Assembly: GCA_945870785.1 (NCBI GenBank)
Contig: CAMBTK010000011.1
Span: 1-40,984, forward strand
Direction: 5' to 3'
Length of the DNA stretch: 40,984 nucleotides
From: Sulfurimonas crateris
GTDB taxonomy: Bacteria; Campylobacterota; Campylobacteria; Campylobacterales; Sulfurimonadaceae
The notes beneath the pieces were generated by a model. That model was not told the origin of the DNA. It did no database searches and saw only the letters and a list, made by a program, of their open reading frames with translations. A program made the position numbers and the translations under genes. Below, piece by piece: positions 17,297 to 25,590 of the stretch. Numbering within the stretch: the stretch's first letter is position 1; each line of letters starts with the position of its first letter.

Positions 17297-19114
17297 TCAC
17301 GATAATTGAAACTTTTCATACAATTTTTCACTTAAATCCCACACACCCTTGAGTTTAAGAGACTCCACAACACTCTGTGTACAGTCAACATCATCAGGCC
17401 ATCTTCGCTCAAAACCATCTAAAGCATTTTTATTTGTCCCATCAATTGCAACCATTAATCCAGAGATGTATATGTCTCTAAGTGCGTCCATATTATTTGT
17501 AACTCTCCACACAAGCATATAAGAGTTAAATATATCATTTTTATGAGCATCTACAAAAACTACAACTCTTAAATGCATACTCAAAGGTATAAGTGCCTCA
17601 AAATAATTTTTTACATTTTTTGTTTTGTCAACAGATATAACAGTGATTGGATTTTTTGTTCTTCTCATAAACTGATGTAAATTTATAGTATCTGGTATAA
17701 GTTCTTTAACTTTAACTAAAAGCTCTTCGTCGCCTAAAAGCATTGGAGCTTCTACTTTATTAGCCGATGTTGCATCAATACCTAGCTTTCCACCTACTAG
17801 TGCTTCATCAGACGAGTGATCAAGTGCATCTAAAATGCCCTCTGAAATAAAGAGAGATTTTGGAGTAAACCTATCTAAAATATATGCACTTATCACTTCA
17901 TAGCTATCTAATTTTGGAGCTTTTTCATCTAAAAAAATTGCATGTTTAACAAAACTCATCTGCCCAGCACCCCAAAAAGCGTGCATAAACTGTTTTGCAT
18001 GTCCTTTGTAATGAGGTTGCATTTTTGCAAGTATTAAGTTATGAAAACCACCATTCTCTGGCATATGATAATCAAGTAAATCAGGAGCTGTTGTTTTTAA
18101 CAGAGGAAAAAATATCTTTCCAGTAGCCCAACCCATATACTTGTCTTCAAGAGGTGGCTTTCCTACAACTGTAGCCAAATATGTAGGCTTTTTATTTGTA
18201 GTAATTGCACTGACTTCTAAGACTGGATATGGTTCTTCTAAAGTGTAATACCCAGTATGATCGCCAAAAGGACCCTCTATTTTCATCTCATTTGTATCTA
18301 CCCAACCCTCTATAACGTAGTCAACATCATGTGGGATATAGAGTGGATTTGTTAAAGATTTTACAAGTTTTGCACTCTCTTTTTTTATAAGTCCATACAT
18401 AAGTAACTCATTTACACCATAAGGCAGTGGAGCAGTTGCACACCAAGTATAGAGCGGATCACCACCAATAGCAATGGTTACAGGCATTTTTTTACCAGCT
18501 TTTTGGTACTGATCAAAAAAGTGTGAAGAGTCTTTATGAATCTGCCAGTGCATTCCTAGATGATTTTTATCATATACTTGAAGTCTATACATACCAAGAT
18601 TTACCATCTCTCCATCAAGACTTTGAGTATAAGTTTGTCCCATTGTTATAAAAGGACCACCATCTTGTTCCCATGTAGTTAAAACTGGGATTTTATAAAG
18701 GTCTATCGCATCATCTAGATATTTTATCTTTTGACATTCACCCTCTTTAGAGAGTTTTTTTGGAAATATATTTTTAAGGGAAAATAGTTCACTCGCCATT
18801 GAAATTTTATTTAAAAAACCACTTGGAGGTTTCATATGAAGAAGCTTTGTTATCTCATCAGCAACAGACTCTATAGTTCTGCCAAAGAGAAGCTCACAAC
18901 GCTTATATGAACCAAAAACATTCATCAAAATTTCTTCATCAAACTTTTTACCACTTTTTCTATCAATCACATTTGTAAAAAGAATAGCCATTCCACCATC
19001 TTTTTTCTTAACTTCTGCATATGCTAAATGTGGAATTTCAAGATATATATCAAGCTCAATATCAATTACTCTTAGTTCACCCTTACTCTTTAATAACTCA
19101 ATGGTTTTTTGCAT
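17297..19114 (-). CDS. UbiD-family decarboxylase, menaquinone (futalosine pathway) type
   Basis: This is a prenylated-FMN decarboxylase of the UbiD family. Its length (605 residues) and motifs (GPFITMGQTYTQSLDGEMVNLGMYRLQVYD, MHWQIHKDSSHFFDQY, EGPFGDHTGYYT, FMHAFWGAGQMSF) match the long form assigned to menaquinone synthesis by the futalosine route in Campylobacterota. There it removes a carboxyl group from the naphthoquinone precursor. It needs prFMN from a UbiX partner, which is not in this window. The gene is 2 bases from hemC and closes the ten-gene run that also carries a polyprenyl synthase, so quinone head and tail enzymes are co-expressed. The exact substrate is inferred from family knowledge. 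Confidence 0.9.
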   Translation of the reverse strand: MQKTIELLKSKGELRVIDIELDIYLEIPHLAYAEVKKKDGGMAILFTNVIDRKSGKKFDEEILMNVFGSYKRCELLFGRTIESVADEITKLLHMKPPSGFLNKISMASELFSLKNIFPKKLSKEGECQKIKYLDDAIDLYKIPVLTTWEQDGGPFITMGQTYTQSLDGEMVNLGMYRLQVYDKNHLGMHWQIHKDSSHFFDQYQKAGKKMPVTIAIGGDPLYTWCATAPLPYGVNELLMYGLIKKESAKLVKSLTNPLYIPHDVDYVIEGWVDTNEMKIEGPFGDHTGYYTLEEPYPVLEVSAITTNKKPTYLATVVGKPPLEDKYMGWATGKIFFPLLKTTAPDLLDYHMPENGGFHNLILAKMQPHYKGHAKQFMHAFWGAGQMSFVKHAIFLDEKAPKLDSYEVISAYILDRFTPKSLFISEGILDALDHSSDEALVGGKLGIDATSANKVEAPMLLGDEELLVKVKELIPDTINLHQFMRRTKNPITVISVDKTKNVKNYFEALIPLSMHLRVVVFVDAHKNDIFNSYMLVWRVTNNMDALRDIYISGLMVAIDGTNKNALDGFERRWPDDVDCTQSVVESLKLKGVWDLSEKLYEKFQLS

Positions 19115-19116
19115 TA

Positions 19117-20058
19117 TTACTTATTTTCCATCATCGCTTCAGCGCGCATTAAAAGCTCTTTAGCACCTTTTTGGATAAACTCAGCGGCAATCTCTCTACC
19201 GATATTTTCATAATCTTTTTTAGATGTAATTTTTGAATCACTGAGCATTTCTGTTCCATCTGGAAGCCCTAGAATAGCTTTTATACTAATAGTTCCATCG
19301 TCTAAAACAGAAGCATTTACTCCTATTGGAACTTGACAGCCGCCCTCTAGCTCATCAACAAAAGATCTCTCTATCGTTGTCTCAATTCTGCTGTACTCAT
19401 CTTCTAGTCTTGCTACTATTTTTAAAACTTCAGCGTCATTTACGGCTTCTATTCCTAATGCGCCCTGCCCCATAGATGGAATCATCTCTTCGAGCGAAAT
19501 AGGATATACATGTTTTACAGCGTCAAGCAGTGAGAGTCTGTTTATTCCAGCTGCAGCCAAGATAATAGCGTCAAACTCACCCTCTTTTAGTTTTCTTATT
19601 CTTGTATCAACATTGCCTCTTAAATCTTTTATAATTAAATCTGGGCGAAGTTTTTGTATCTGCATACGGCGGCGAAGAGACGATGTACCTACAACTGCGC
19701 CATTTGGAAGCGCTTCAATATTTGCATAATTTTCTGATAAAAGTGCATCTCTTGAATCTTCTCTCTCTGTAATTGCTGCTAGAAGAAGTCCATCAGGCAT
19801 AACTGTTGGGACATCTTTTAGTGAGTGAACTGCTATTTGAGCCTCCCCTTGAAGCATAGCCTCTTCAAGCTCTTTTAAAAACAGTCCTTTTCCGCCTATC
19901 TTAGAGAGTGCCTTATCTTGGATACGGTCTCCTGTCGTAATTATTACATTTAGTTCAACTTCAAGACCTGGATTTTGCTCTTCTAAAATAGCTTTTATAT
20001 GATTTGACTGCCAAAGTGCTAATTGCGATCCCCTTGTTGCTATTACTAATTTTTTCAT
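19117..20058 (-). CDS. hemC: Porphobilinogen deaminase (hydroxymethylbilane synthase)
   Basis: This enzyme polymerises four porphobilinogen units to hydroxymethylbilane in tetrapyrrole synthesis. The 313-residue length is standard. The dipyrromethane cofactor cysteine is C241 in ELEGGCQVPIGV. Other family motifs are IATRGSQLALWQ, HSLKDVPT and GTSSLRRRMQ. It directly abuts the DsbC-like gene upstream and the ubiD-like gene downstream. It shares the run with hemA, the first committed enzyme of the same pathway. The call is very secure. Confidence 0.97.
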   Translation of the reverse strand: MKKLVIATRGSQLALWQSNHIKAILEEQNPGLEVELNVIITTGDRIQDKALSKIGGKGLFLKELEEAMLQGEAQIAVHSLKDVPTVMPDGLLLAAITEREDSRDALLSENYANIEALPNGAVVGTSSLRRRMQIQKLRPDLIIKDLRGNVDTRIRKLKEGEFDAIILAAAGINRLSLLDAVKHVYPISLEEMIPSMGQGALGIEAVNDAEVLKIVARLEDEYSRIETTIERSFVDELEGGCQVPIGVNASVLDDGTISIKAILGLPDGTEMLSDSKITSKKDYENIGREIAAEFIQKGAKELLMRAEAMMENK

Positions 20059-20889
20059 CTATTTTACCTCTTTATATTTCATTTTTGTTCTATCTAAAAC
20101 ACCATCAAAGAACATTGTTGGAGTTCCATTTACCATCATTGAGTCTGCTATTGCCAAATCACTCTTAAGATGTTCGCCAACCTCTTTTGAGATAAGGTCA
20201 AACATTTTTATATTTGAGCCCATTACTTTGTTAAACTCTGCTAATATCTTATCATTTGATCTCTCTTTTGGATCTATGTTTATTTTATATAGATTTAGTA
20301 CAACATCTTTTTTGCCTTGAAGTTCAAGTGCAACAGCAGCTTTTACAAGCTCTACAGCAGCTGGATGAAGTGACTCAAGTGGAAAATGGTAGTAGTAAAC
20401 TGCAAACTCATTTGGTCTACTTTTCATGTACTCAAGCGCTTCTGGAACAAATGTTTTACAAAATGGACAGAGTGGATCTGAGAAGATTGCCACTTTATGT
20501 TTTGCATTTGCATTTCCATATATCAAATTCTCTTTTTTATAATTTTTCTCTTCAAAAGGTAAAGAGACCAACTCATTCATATCTCTGATTTTTTCTATAT
20601 CAAAAATCTCTTTTGTGATTACTTTTCCATCTGAAAACCAAACCATTTTTTGAACAACTTGACGTTTATCTTTTACAAGTAAAGCATCCAATTCAACATA
20701 GTATGCATACCAGTCATCATGTCCTTGAACTTCAGTTACATTTGTAACTTTAACATTAAGTGATTTTATATTTTGATTTGCTGCAAACATCTTTTTTAAA
20801 AAACTCTCTACATCTTTACCTGTAGGTTCTGCTCGCAAGAGACTACTTAGTACTAGTGTTATCGCTAATAATTTCAACATCAATGACAT
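20059..20889 (-). CDS. DsbC/DsbG-like periplasmic disulfide isomerase
   Basis: This is a secreted thioredoxin-fold protein likely to isomerise or reduce protein disulfides. A signal peptide (MSLMLKLLAITLVLSSLLRA) is followed by an N-terminal domain of about 100 residues that may dimerise. The thioredoxin domain holds FSDPLCPFCKTF (C141, C144) and the cis-Pro loop NGTPTMFFDG. The CPFC active site with a DsbC-like N-domain fits the DsbC/G class. The ORF track opens at TTG (20892), but ATG at 20889 has AAGGA six bases upstream and is preferred. It overlaps fxsA by 47 bases, which is unusually long. In Campylobacter fxsA and hemC are adjacent as I recall, so this looks like an inserted gene. Confidence 0.85.
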   Translation of the reverse strand: MSLMLKLLAITLVLSSLLRAEPTGKDVESFLKKMFAANQNIKSLNVKVTNVTEVQGHDDWYAYYVELDALLVKDKRQVVQKMVWFSDGKVITKEIFDIEKIRDMNELVSLPFEEKNYKKENLIYGNANAKHKVAIFSDPLCPFCKTFVPEALEYMKSRPNEFAVYYYHFPLESLHPAAVELVKAAVALELQGKKDVVLNLYKINIDPKERSNDKILAEFNKVMGSNIKMFDLISKEVGEHLKSDLAIADSMMVNGTPTMFFDGVLDRTKMKYKEVK

Positions 20890-21268
20890 CAATATCCTTT
20901 TCTTTATTGTAATTTTTATAATTTGTTTTGCACTTTGATTTTACATTATAACGATTAACAAGCATAGTTGTAAGTACGCTAAACTGTAATAAAACACCTA
21001 AAATATCTGTTAAAAACCCTGGAATAATAAGTAAAATTGCTCCAAAGATACTAAAGAGACTAAGGCGTTGAAACTCTTGTAAATCTATACATTTATATGA
21101 AACTGCCATAACATTTTCTCTAAATGTAGAGCGAAAATTCATAAGTATCGTTATACCTAAAAAAGCACTAAATAGTATCTCAAAAAAAGTCCATAAACCT
21201 CCTATTGCTGAGGCAATATTTACAGAGACAAGGACTTCTAAAAAGAGATATATTAAGAAGTAAATCAT
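20843..21268 (-). CDS. fxsA: FxsA-family membrane protein
   Basis: This is an inner-membrane protein of the FxsA family, known in E. coli for suppressing phage F exclusion; its native role is not clear. The 141 residues have three or four hydrophobic segments: IYFLIYLFLEVLVSVNIASAIGG, WTFFEILFSAFLGITILMNF, and LSLFSIFGAILLIIPGFLTDILGVLLQF. The GAILLIIPGFLTDILG stretch is the diagnostic family motif. The soluble tail from residue ~110 is charged. The start overlaps the proS stop by one base, and the 3' end overlaps the DsbC-like gene by 47 bases. The tail might therefore have been extended by a lost stop. Confidence 0.85.
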   Translation of the reverse strand: MIYFLIYLFLEVLVSVNIASAIGGLWTFFEILFSAFLGITILMNFRSTFRENVMAVSYKCIDLQEFQRLSLFSIFGAILLIIPGFLTDILGVLLQFSVLTTMLVNRYNVKSKCKTNYKNYNKEKDIDVIDVEIISDNTSTK

Positions 21269-22575
21269 TACTTAATTAACTCCATTATTTTCTCATAAGC
21301 ACTACTTACATCGATTGAAAAACTCTCTTTTGTTTTTCTATCAAATATTTGAACTAATCCGCTCTCAAGCTCTTTACCGATAATAATAGTGTAAGGAAAG
21401 CCTATAAGCTCAGCATCTTTCATCTTAAAACCAAATCTCTCTTTTGTATCATCAAAAATTACATCTACTTTTGCCGCTCTAAGTTTTACATAAAGCTCTT
21501 CGCCTAAACTCATTTGAGCCTCATCTTTTACATTTGAGACCATAATATTTACGATATATGGGGCACTCTCTTTAGTCCAGATACAGCCACTCTCATCATG
21601 GTTTTGTTCTATAATTGCAGCTACGAGTCTACTAACACCGATGCCAAAAGTTGCCATCTCAAAAGGTTTGCTTCTTCCATTTTCATCACTAAAGTTTGCT
21701 TCTAATGCAGCTGAGTATTTAGTCCCAAGTTGGAAAATATGTCCAACTTCTATACCTTTTTTAAAGTAAAGATTTGCTCCGCAAGAACACTTTTGATCTA
21801 TTTTTTGCTCTTTTAGCTCTTCATAACTCTTTTCGTTTAGTTCATCTATCTTATCTTTAAACTCATCAATAGTCTCAATGTTTGCACCATAATTACAAGC
21901 TTCGCAGACTATAAGTGTATCTTCTCCGCTATCTGCTAAAACATGGAACTCTTTACTTCCATCTCCACCTATCGCGCCGCTATCAGCTGCGACTACTCTA
22001 AAATCAAGCCCAAGTCTTGTAAAGATTTTTTTATAAGTACTTTCCATGAGGTCAAACTCACGAACCATATCTTCTTTACTTGAGTGAAAAGAGTAACCAT
22101 CTTTCATCAAAAATTCTCTACCACGCAAAAGCCCATATCTAGGTCTTGCTTCATCACGAAACTTTGTGTTGATTTGGTATAAATTTAGTGGTAAATCTTT
22201 ATAACTTGTTACTCTATTTTTTACAAGTTCGACCATAGCTTCTTCATTTGTAGGGCTAAGTACAAACTCATTTTGATGTCTGTCATTTATTCTTAACATC
22301 TCTTTGCCCATAGCATCAGCTCTACCACTTCTCTCCCACAAACTAATAGGAGTTACAAAACTAAGTTGTACTTCACAGCATCCTGCAAAATCAAGTTCCT
22401 CTTTTACAACAGCTCTAATTTTCTCTAACACTATCTTTCCAAGTGGCAAAAAGTTGTAAAGTCCAGCACCTTGCTGGTTTATAAAACCACCTCTTACTAA
22501 AAACTGATGGCTTGGTAATGTTGCATCAGATGGCGCTTCTTTTGCAGTTGGAATAAACGCTCTACTTCTTCTCAC
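21268..22575 (-). CDS. proS: Proline--tRNA ligase lacking the INS editing domain
   Basis: This class II synthetase attaches proline to tRNA-Pro. Motifs are intact: [53 protein letters not shown] and [16 protein letters not shown], plus a C-terminal anticodon-binding domain. The length is only 435 residues, against ~570 in most bacteria. The ~180-residue INS editing domain expected between motifs 2 and 3 is replaced by a ~45-residue linker with two cysteine pairs (C224/C227 and C263/C265). The start is GTG directly after the hemA stop (TAAGTG) with AAGGA upstream. The frame is intact, so this is a real short form rather than a deletion artefact. Confidence 0.96.
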   Translation of the reverse strand: MRRSRAFIPTAKEAPSDATLPSHQFLVRGGFINQQGAGLYNFLPLGKIVLEKIRAVVKEELDFAGCCEVQLSFVTPISLWERSGRADAMGKEMLRINDRHQNEFVLSPTNEEAMVELVKNRVTSYKDLPLNLYQINTKFRDEARPRYGLLRGREFLMKDGYSFHSSKEDMVREFDLMESTYKKIFTRLGLDFRVVAADSGAIGGDGSKEFHVLADSGEDTLIVCEACNYGANIETIDEFKDKIDELNEKSYEELKEQKIDQKCSCGANLYFKKGIEVGHIFQLGTKYSAALEANFSDENGRSKPFEMATFGIGVSRLVAAIIEQNHDESGCIWTKESAPYIVNIMVSNVKDEAQMSLGEELYVKLRAAKVDVIFDDTKERFGFKMKDAELIGFPYTIIIGKELESGLVQIFDRKTKESFSIDVSSAYEKIMELIK

Positions 22576-23874
22576 TTATCTTCCTTCTATAATGTTTAAT
22601 GCGTGTTCGCACTTATATTTGTCTGGCATATCACTTCTATCTTTTTCTATTAAAAACTGAACTGCGCTTGTTAACATATCTGCTTTTGACTCTTCAGAGA
22701 CACTTCTCATCTTAGAACTCATCTGATGTAAAAACCTCTTTAAAGCTTGTTGCGTCATTTTGTAAGCTTGTTCTTCATACTCTTTTGGAATAAACCCTTT
22801 TTTTATAGCTCTATCACTCTCAATACGTGCTGCTTCAAATGCTTTTTGATAAATCTCTTTTATCATTGGTTCAATATTTAACGTATTTAACCACTCAAAA
22901 AACTCAACAGTACTTCTTCCTATGATACCATGAGCCTTTCTTGCACTATCCTCACGTAATCCCATATTTTCGTCTACTATATTCTTTAAATCATCTATTA
23001 CATACAGATTGATTCTATCGCCCTTATGGTAGTTTATATCACGAGGAAGCGCCATATCAAACCAGTAGCGCTCAAAATCACAAGGCTTTATTATCTCATC
23101 TGTAATGATAGGTTCAGGTGAGGACGTAGCAGTAAATAGTATCTCAAACTCATTTACAGCCTTTTGTAAATCTTGCATATCTAAAACTTTTGCACCGCAT
23201 TGTGCTGCTAATTTCTCAGCTTTTTGTTTTGTTCTATTTATGATATAAACATCTGCGCCACTTGATAAAAGATGCTTTGCTGTTATCTCAGACATCTCTC
23301 CAACACCGATAACTAGGGCTTTTTTGCCTTCAACGCTATCAAGAACTGATTTTAATTTTGCAACTGCAACACTTGCGATTGATACTGGTTTTGATGAAAT
23401 ATCTGTTGCATTTCTTACCTTTGCAGCACACTTAAAAGCGTGATGCATAGCACGAGCCAATTTTTGAGAGCAAAATCCATTATCGTATGAAAATCTAAAA
23501 GCATCTCTTAACTGACCTGCAATTTGTGTCTCTCCAACAACCATAGAATCTAGGGAAGATGCAACACTAAAGATATGATGAATTGCACTGCTGTCATCAA
23601 ATATATCTGCTCTGCCCTCTAACTCATCGATAGAGACTCCAGACCTTGCCGCCAACATCTCAAATATATGTTTTGTAGCTTCTGAAATATCACTACAGCT
23701 ACAAAACACTTCCATTCTGTTACATGTAGAAATCAATATAGATTCATTTATAGCTTCGCCAGAGTTAAGCTTTGTAAGACATCCTCTTGTAGCGTTGTCA
23801 TCTTTGTATGAGAGCTTTTCTCTAACATCAAGAGTTGAATTTTTATGTGAAAAACTTATGTTTAAATAGTGCAT
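22576..23874 (-). CDS. hemA: Glutamyl-tRNA reductase
   Basis: This enzyme reduces glutamyl-tRNA(Glu) to glutamate-1-semialdehyde with NADPH, the first committed step of C5-route tetrapyrrole synthesis. The nucleophilic cysteine is C51 in LISTCNRMEVF. MVVGETQIAGQLRDAF follows, then the NADPH-binding region (KKALVIGVGEMSEITAKHLLSSGADVYIINRT) and a C-terminal helical dimerisation domain. The 432 residues fit the family. It overlaps the polyprenyl synthase gene by one base and abuts proS. hemC lies three genes further on. The call is very secure. Confidence 0.97.
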   Translation of the reverse strand: MHYLNISFSHKNSTLDVREKLSYKDDNATRGCLTKLNSGEAINESILISTCNRMEVFCSCSDISEATKHIFEMLAARSGVSIDELEGRADIFDDSSAIHHIFSVASSLDSMVVGETQIAGQLRDAFRFSYDNGFCSQKLARAMHHAFKCAAKVRNATDISSKPVSIASVAVAKLKSVLDSVEGKKALVIGVGEMSEITAKHLLSSGADVYIINRTKQKAEKLAAQCGAKVLDMQDLQKAVNEFEILFTATSSPEPIITDEIIKPCDFERYWFDMALPRDINYHKGDRINLYVIDDLKNIVDENMGLREDSARKAHGIIGRSTVEFFEWLNTLNIEPMIKEIYQKAFEAARIESDRAIKKGFIPKEYEEQAYKMTQQALKRFLHQMSSKMRSVSEESKADMLTSAVQFLIEKDRSDMPDKYKCEHALNIIEGR

Positions 23875-24761
23875 CAGTAACTTCTTTTTATCATGGTTTG
23901 TAAAATTTCTATCAATCCTGCGTCATCTTTTATAGCACTCATAGCCTCATTTGAGAGCTTTTGAGCAAGAGCAAATGACTTTTCTACCGTTTTATGTTGT
24001 GCCATCATATCTCTAATCCAGAGTGATTCATCTTCGCTAAGTGCCTTTGCGTGTAAAGAACTGAGTTTTTCTCTATCTTCTTCGCCTAAGAGTTGATAAA
24101 GATAGATATATGGCAGAGTACATTTTCCCTCGACAAAATCATTCATCGCTGGTTTGCCAAGAGTAGCTTTATCTGAAGTTATATCTAAAATATCATCAAT
24201 AATTTGAAAAGAGAGTCCTAGATTTTTTCCATAAAGAGCATGTAAGTGTGGGTCTTTTTTTGCAAGAAGAGCTGCCCCATGGGCACATGCTTCTATCAAA
24301 GTGGCAGTTTTAAGATATAGCATCTCAAGATACTTCTCTTCATCGCTATTAAAAGCAGAAGCCATCTTAACATCCATCATCTCGCCTTTGCTGAGTGCTG
24401 TAACAGAAGATGAGATAACTTTAGCAATCTCTTTATCAAATGCTACCAATTCACTAAAAGCTTTTGAGTAGAGTATATCGCCAAGCATTACCGCTGTTTT
24501 GCTCCCATCTGTTGCGTTTACAGAAGCAACTCCACGTCTAAGTGTAGCCTCATCTATCACATCATCATGCAAAAGACTAGCAGCGTGAATGAGTTCAACA
24601 ATAGCACCAAGAAGAGGAGCAGTTTCACAAGTTGGGGCTATTTTTAAAATCAGTTTTGCTCTAAGTCTCTTTCCGCCCTGAAGCATTTCAAAAAGACGTG
24701 TTACTTCATCATAATCAATCTCTTTGACAATCCTATTAATTTCGCTCTCAACTCTTTGCAT
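23874..24761 (-). CDS. Polyprenyl diphosphate synthase (trans type)
   Basis: This enzyme builds the long isoprenoid side chain, most likely of menaquinone, from IPP. The two Asp-rich motifs are clear: LLHDDVIDEATLRRG (D66, D67, D70) and FQIIDDILDIT near residue 190. GGKRLRAKL lies near the N-terminus. The small residues before the first motif (HAASLL) indicate a long-chain product such as octaprenyl or heptaprenyl. The ORF track begins at GTG, but the adjacent ATG at 24761 after AAAGAG is the likelier start. It precedes hemA in the same run as the ubiD-like menaquinone gene. The exact chain length is not readable. Confidence 0.92.
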   Translation of the reverse strand: MQRVESEINRIVKEIDYDEVTRLFEMLQGGKRLRAKLILKIAPTCETAPLLGAIVELIHAASLLHDDVIDEATLRRGVASVNATDGSKTAVMLGDILYSKAFSELVAFDKEIAKVISSSVTALSKGEMMDVKMASAFNSDEEKYLEMLYLKTATLIEACAHGAALLAKKDPHLHALYGKNLGLSFQIIDDILDITSDKATLGKPAMNDFVEGKCTLPYIYLYQLLGEEDREKLSSLHAKALSEDESLWIRDMMAQHKTVEKSFALAQKLSNEAMSAIKDDAGLIEILQTMIKRSY

Positions 24762-24775
24762 CACTCTCTCTTTAG

Positions 24776-25189
24776 CTATTTTTTTAACTCTTCTAACTCT
24801 ATATATTTTTTATCATCAAATAAAAGTATCTCAAAGAGAACCTCATTTGAAGCCTCCTTGAACTCTTTAAATTTTACTAACATATAAGCTCCATCTGCAA
24901 ATCTAGTACCTTTTGGCATTAGTTCTACTCGAAAACTATGGCTTTTGTTTTTTAAATGAAGTATATTTTGTCCAACAATTTTGTCATAACTTTTAAATAG
25001 AACAAGTGCTCCATCAGTGTAAAGAGTCCATCTAAATGAGAGAAGCTTTTTTTTATCAGCGTATTTTACAAAAATATTCTTTTGCTCATCTTTTTTTAGC
25101 AAAATTTCTCTCTTTTCTCTATACTCAGAAGCAGATGAAAAAGTGTAACTTAATGCTAAAAGAGTAAAGATAAGGAGTAGATTTTTCAA
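24776..25189 (-). CDS. Secreted hypothetical protein
   Basis: I do not recognise a named family. The 137-residue protein has a clear signal peptide (MKNLLLIFTLLALSYTFSSAS). A basic, strand-rich remainder (LSFRWTLYTDGALVLFKSYDK, HSFRVELMPKGTRFADGAYMLVKF, NEVLFEILLFDDKKYIELEELKK) suggests a small periplasmic beta domain. The start is TTG immediately after the DUF2018 stop codon, with no ATG available near the signal peptide, so its translation probably depends on coupling. It lies between DUF2018 and the polyprenyl synthase and is likely co-transcribed. An exported protein of similar size occupies this place in Campylobacter, as I recall. Confidence 0.7.
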   Translation of the reverse strand: MKNLLLIFTLLALSYTFSSASEYREKREILLKKDEQKNIFVKYADKKKLLSFRWTLYTDGALVLFKSYDKIVGQNILHLKNKSHSFRVELMPKGTRFADGAYMLVKFKEFKEASNEVLFEILLFDDKKYIELEELKK

Positions 25190-25492
25190 CTATTCACTTT
25201 GTGATAAAATTGCGCCCATCATTTCAATATATAAATTCTTAGCAAAACTATCAACTTCATCTCTATTATTCAAGATATAAGATTTAATCTCTTTTTCTAT
25301 TTCATCGCCATTATCGCTAAATTTATCAGCACATTTTGATCTCATCATCATCTCCATAGCAGCTGCTCTATCGATGAATTTTTCTAGCTCATATCTTACA
25401 ACGTCATTGTTCGCATTAAATACAACATCCATAAGTTTACTCTTTGGAGAGCCCATAAATATATCATCTTCGTCTTCAAATAATCCGTACAT
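25190..25492 (-). CDS. DUF2018 family protein (HP0242-like)
   Basis: This is a small helical cytosolic protein restricted to Campylobacterota. The 100 residues include GLFEDEDDIFMGSPKSKLMDVVFNANNDVVRYELEKFIDRAAAMEMMM, which matches the DUF2018 pattern typified by Helicobacter HP0242. That protein forms an intertwined all-helical dimer and has no known function. It is the first gene of the run down to ubiD and has an extended -10 promoter and an AGGG ribosome site. It is a useful lineage marker for the window. Confidence 0.8.
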   Translation of the reverse strand: MYGLFEDEDDIFMGSPKSKLMDVVFNANNDVVRYELEKFIDRAAAMEMMMRSKCADKFSDNGDEIEKEIKSYILNNRDEVDSFAKNLYIEMMGAILSQSE

Positions 25493-25521
25493 TTTATACC
25501 CTGTTTAATAATATTTTTGCG

Positions 25522-25530
25522 ATTATAACA
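25522..25530 (-). promoter_or_regulatory. Promoter of the DUF2018-to-ubiD run
   Basis: The minus strand carries TGTTATAAT, a perfect TGn-extended -10, about 30 bases before the DUF2018 ATG. It is probably the main promoter for the genes down to 17297, since all gaps in that run are 11 bases or less. Confidence 0.55.
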
Positions 25531-25556
25531 TCACTATTCTAACAATCTCTTAACTC

Positions 25557-25584
25557 CTGACATTAAGTCATATTTTTCTATAAT
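25557..25584 (+). promoter_or_regulatory. Strong promoter immediately upstream of the FAD oxidoreductase
   Basis: CTGACA (25557-25562), a 16-base spacer and TATAAT (25579-25584) form a near-consensus sigma-70 promoter. The ATG begins only 6 bases after the -10, so transcription should start at or next to the start codon. No ribosome site is present. TGACATTAAGTCA, a small inverted repeat (25558-25570), overlaps the -35. Confidence 0.6.
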
Positions 25585-25590
25585 TCTCAA

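Noticed and set aside
20256-20588. 110-residue plus-strand ORF opposite the DsbC-like gene
   Set aside because: Leu/Gln-rich antisense shadow of a clearly real gene with a signal peptide and CPFC site.
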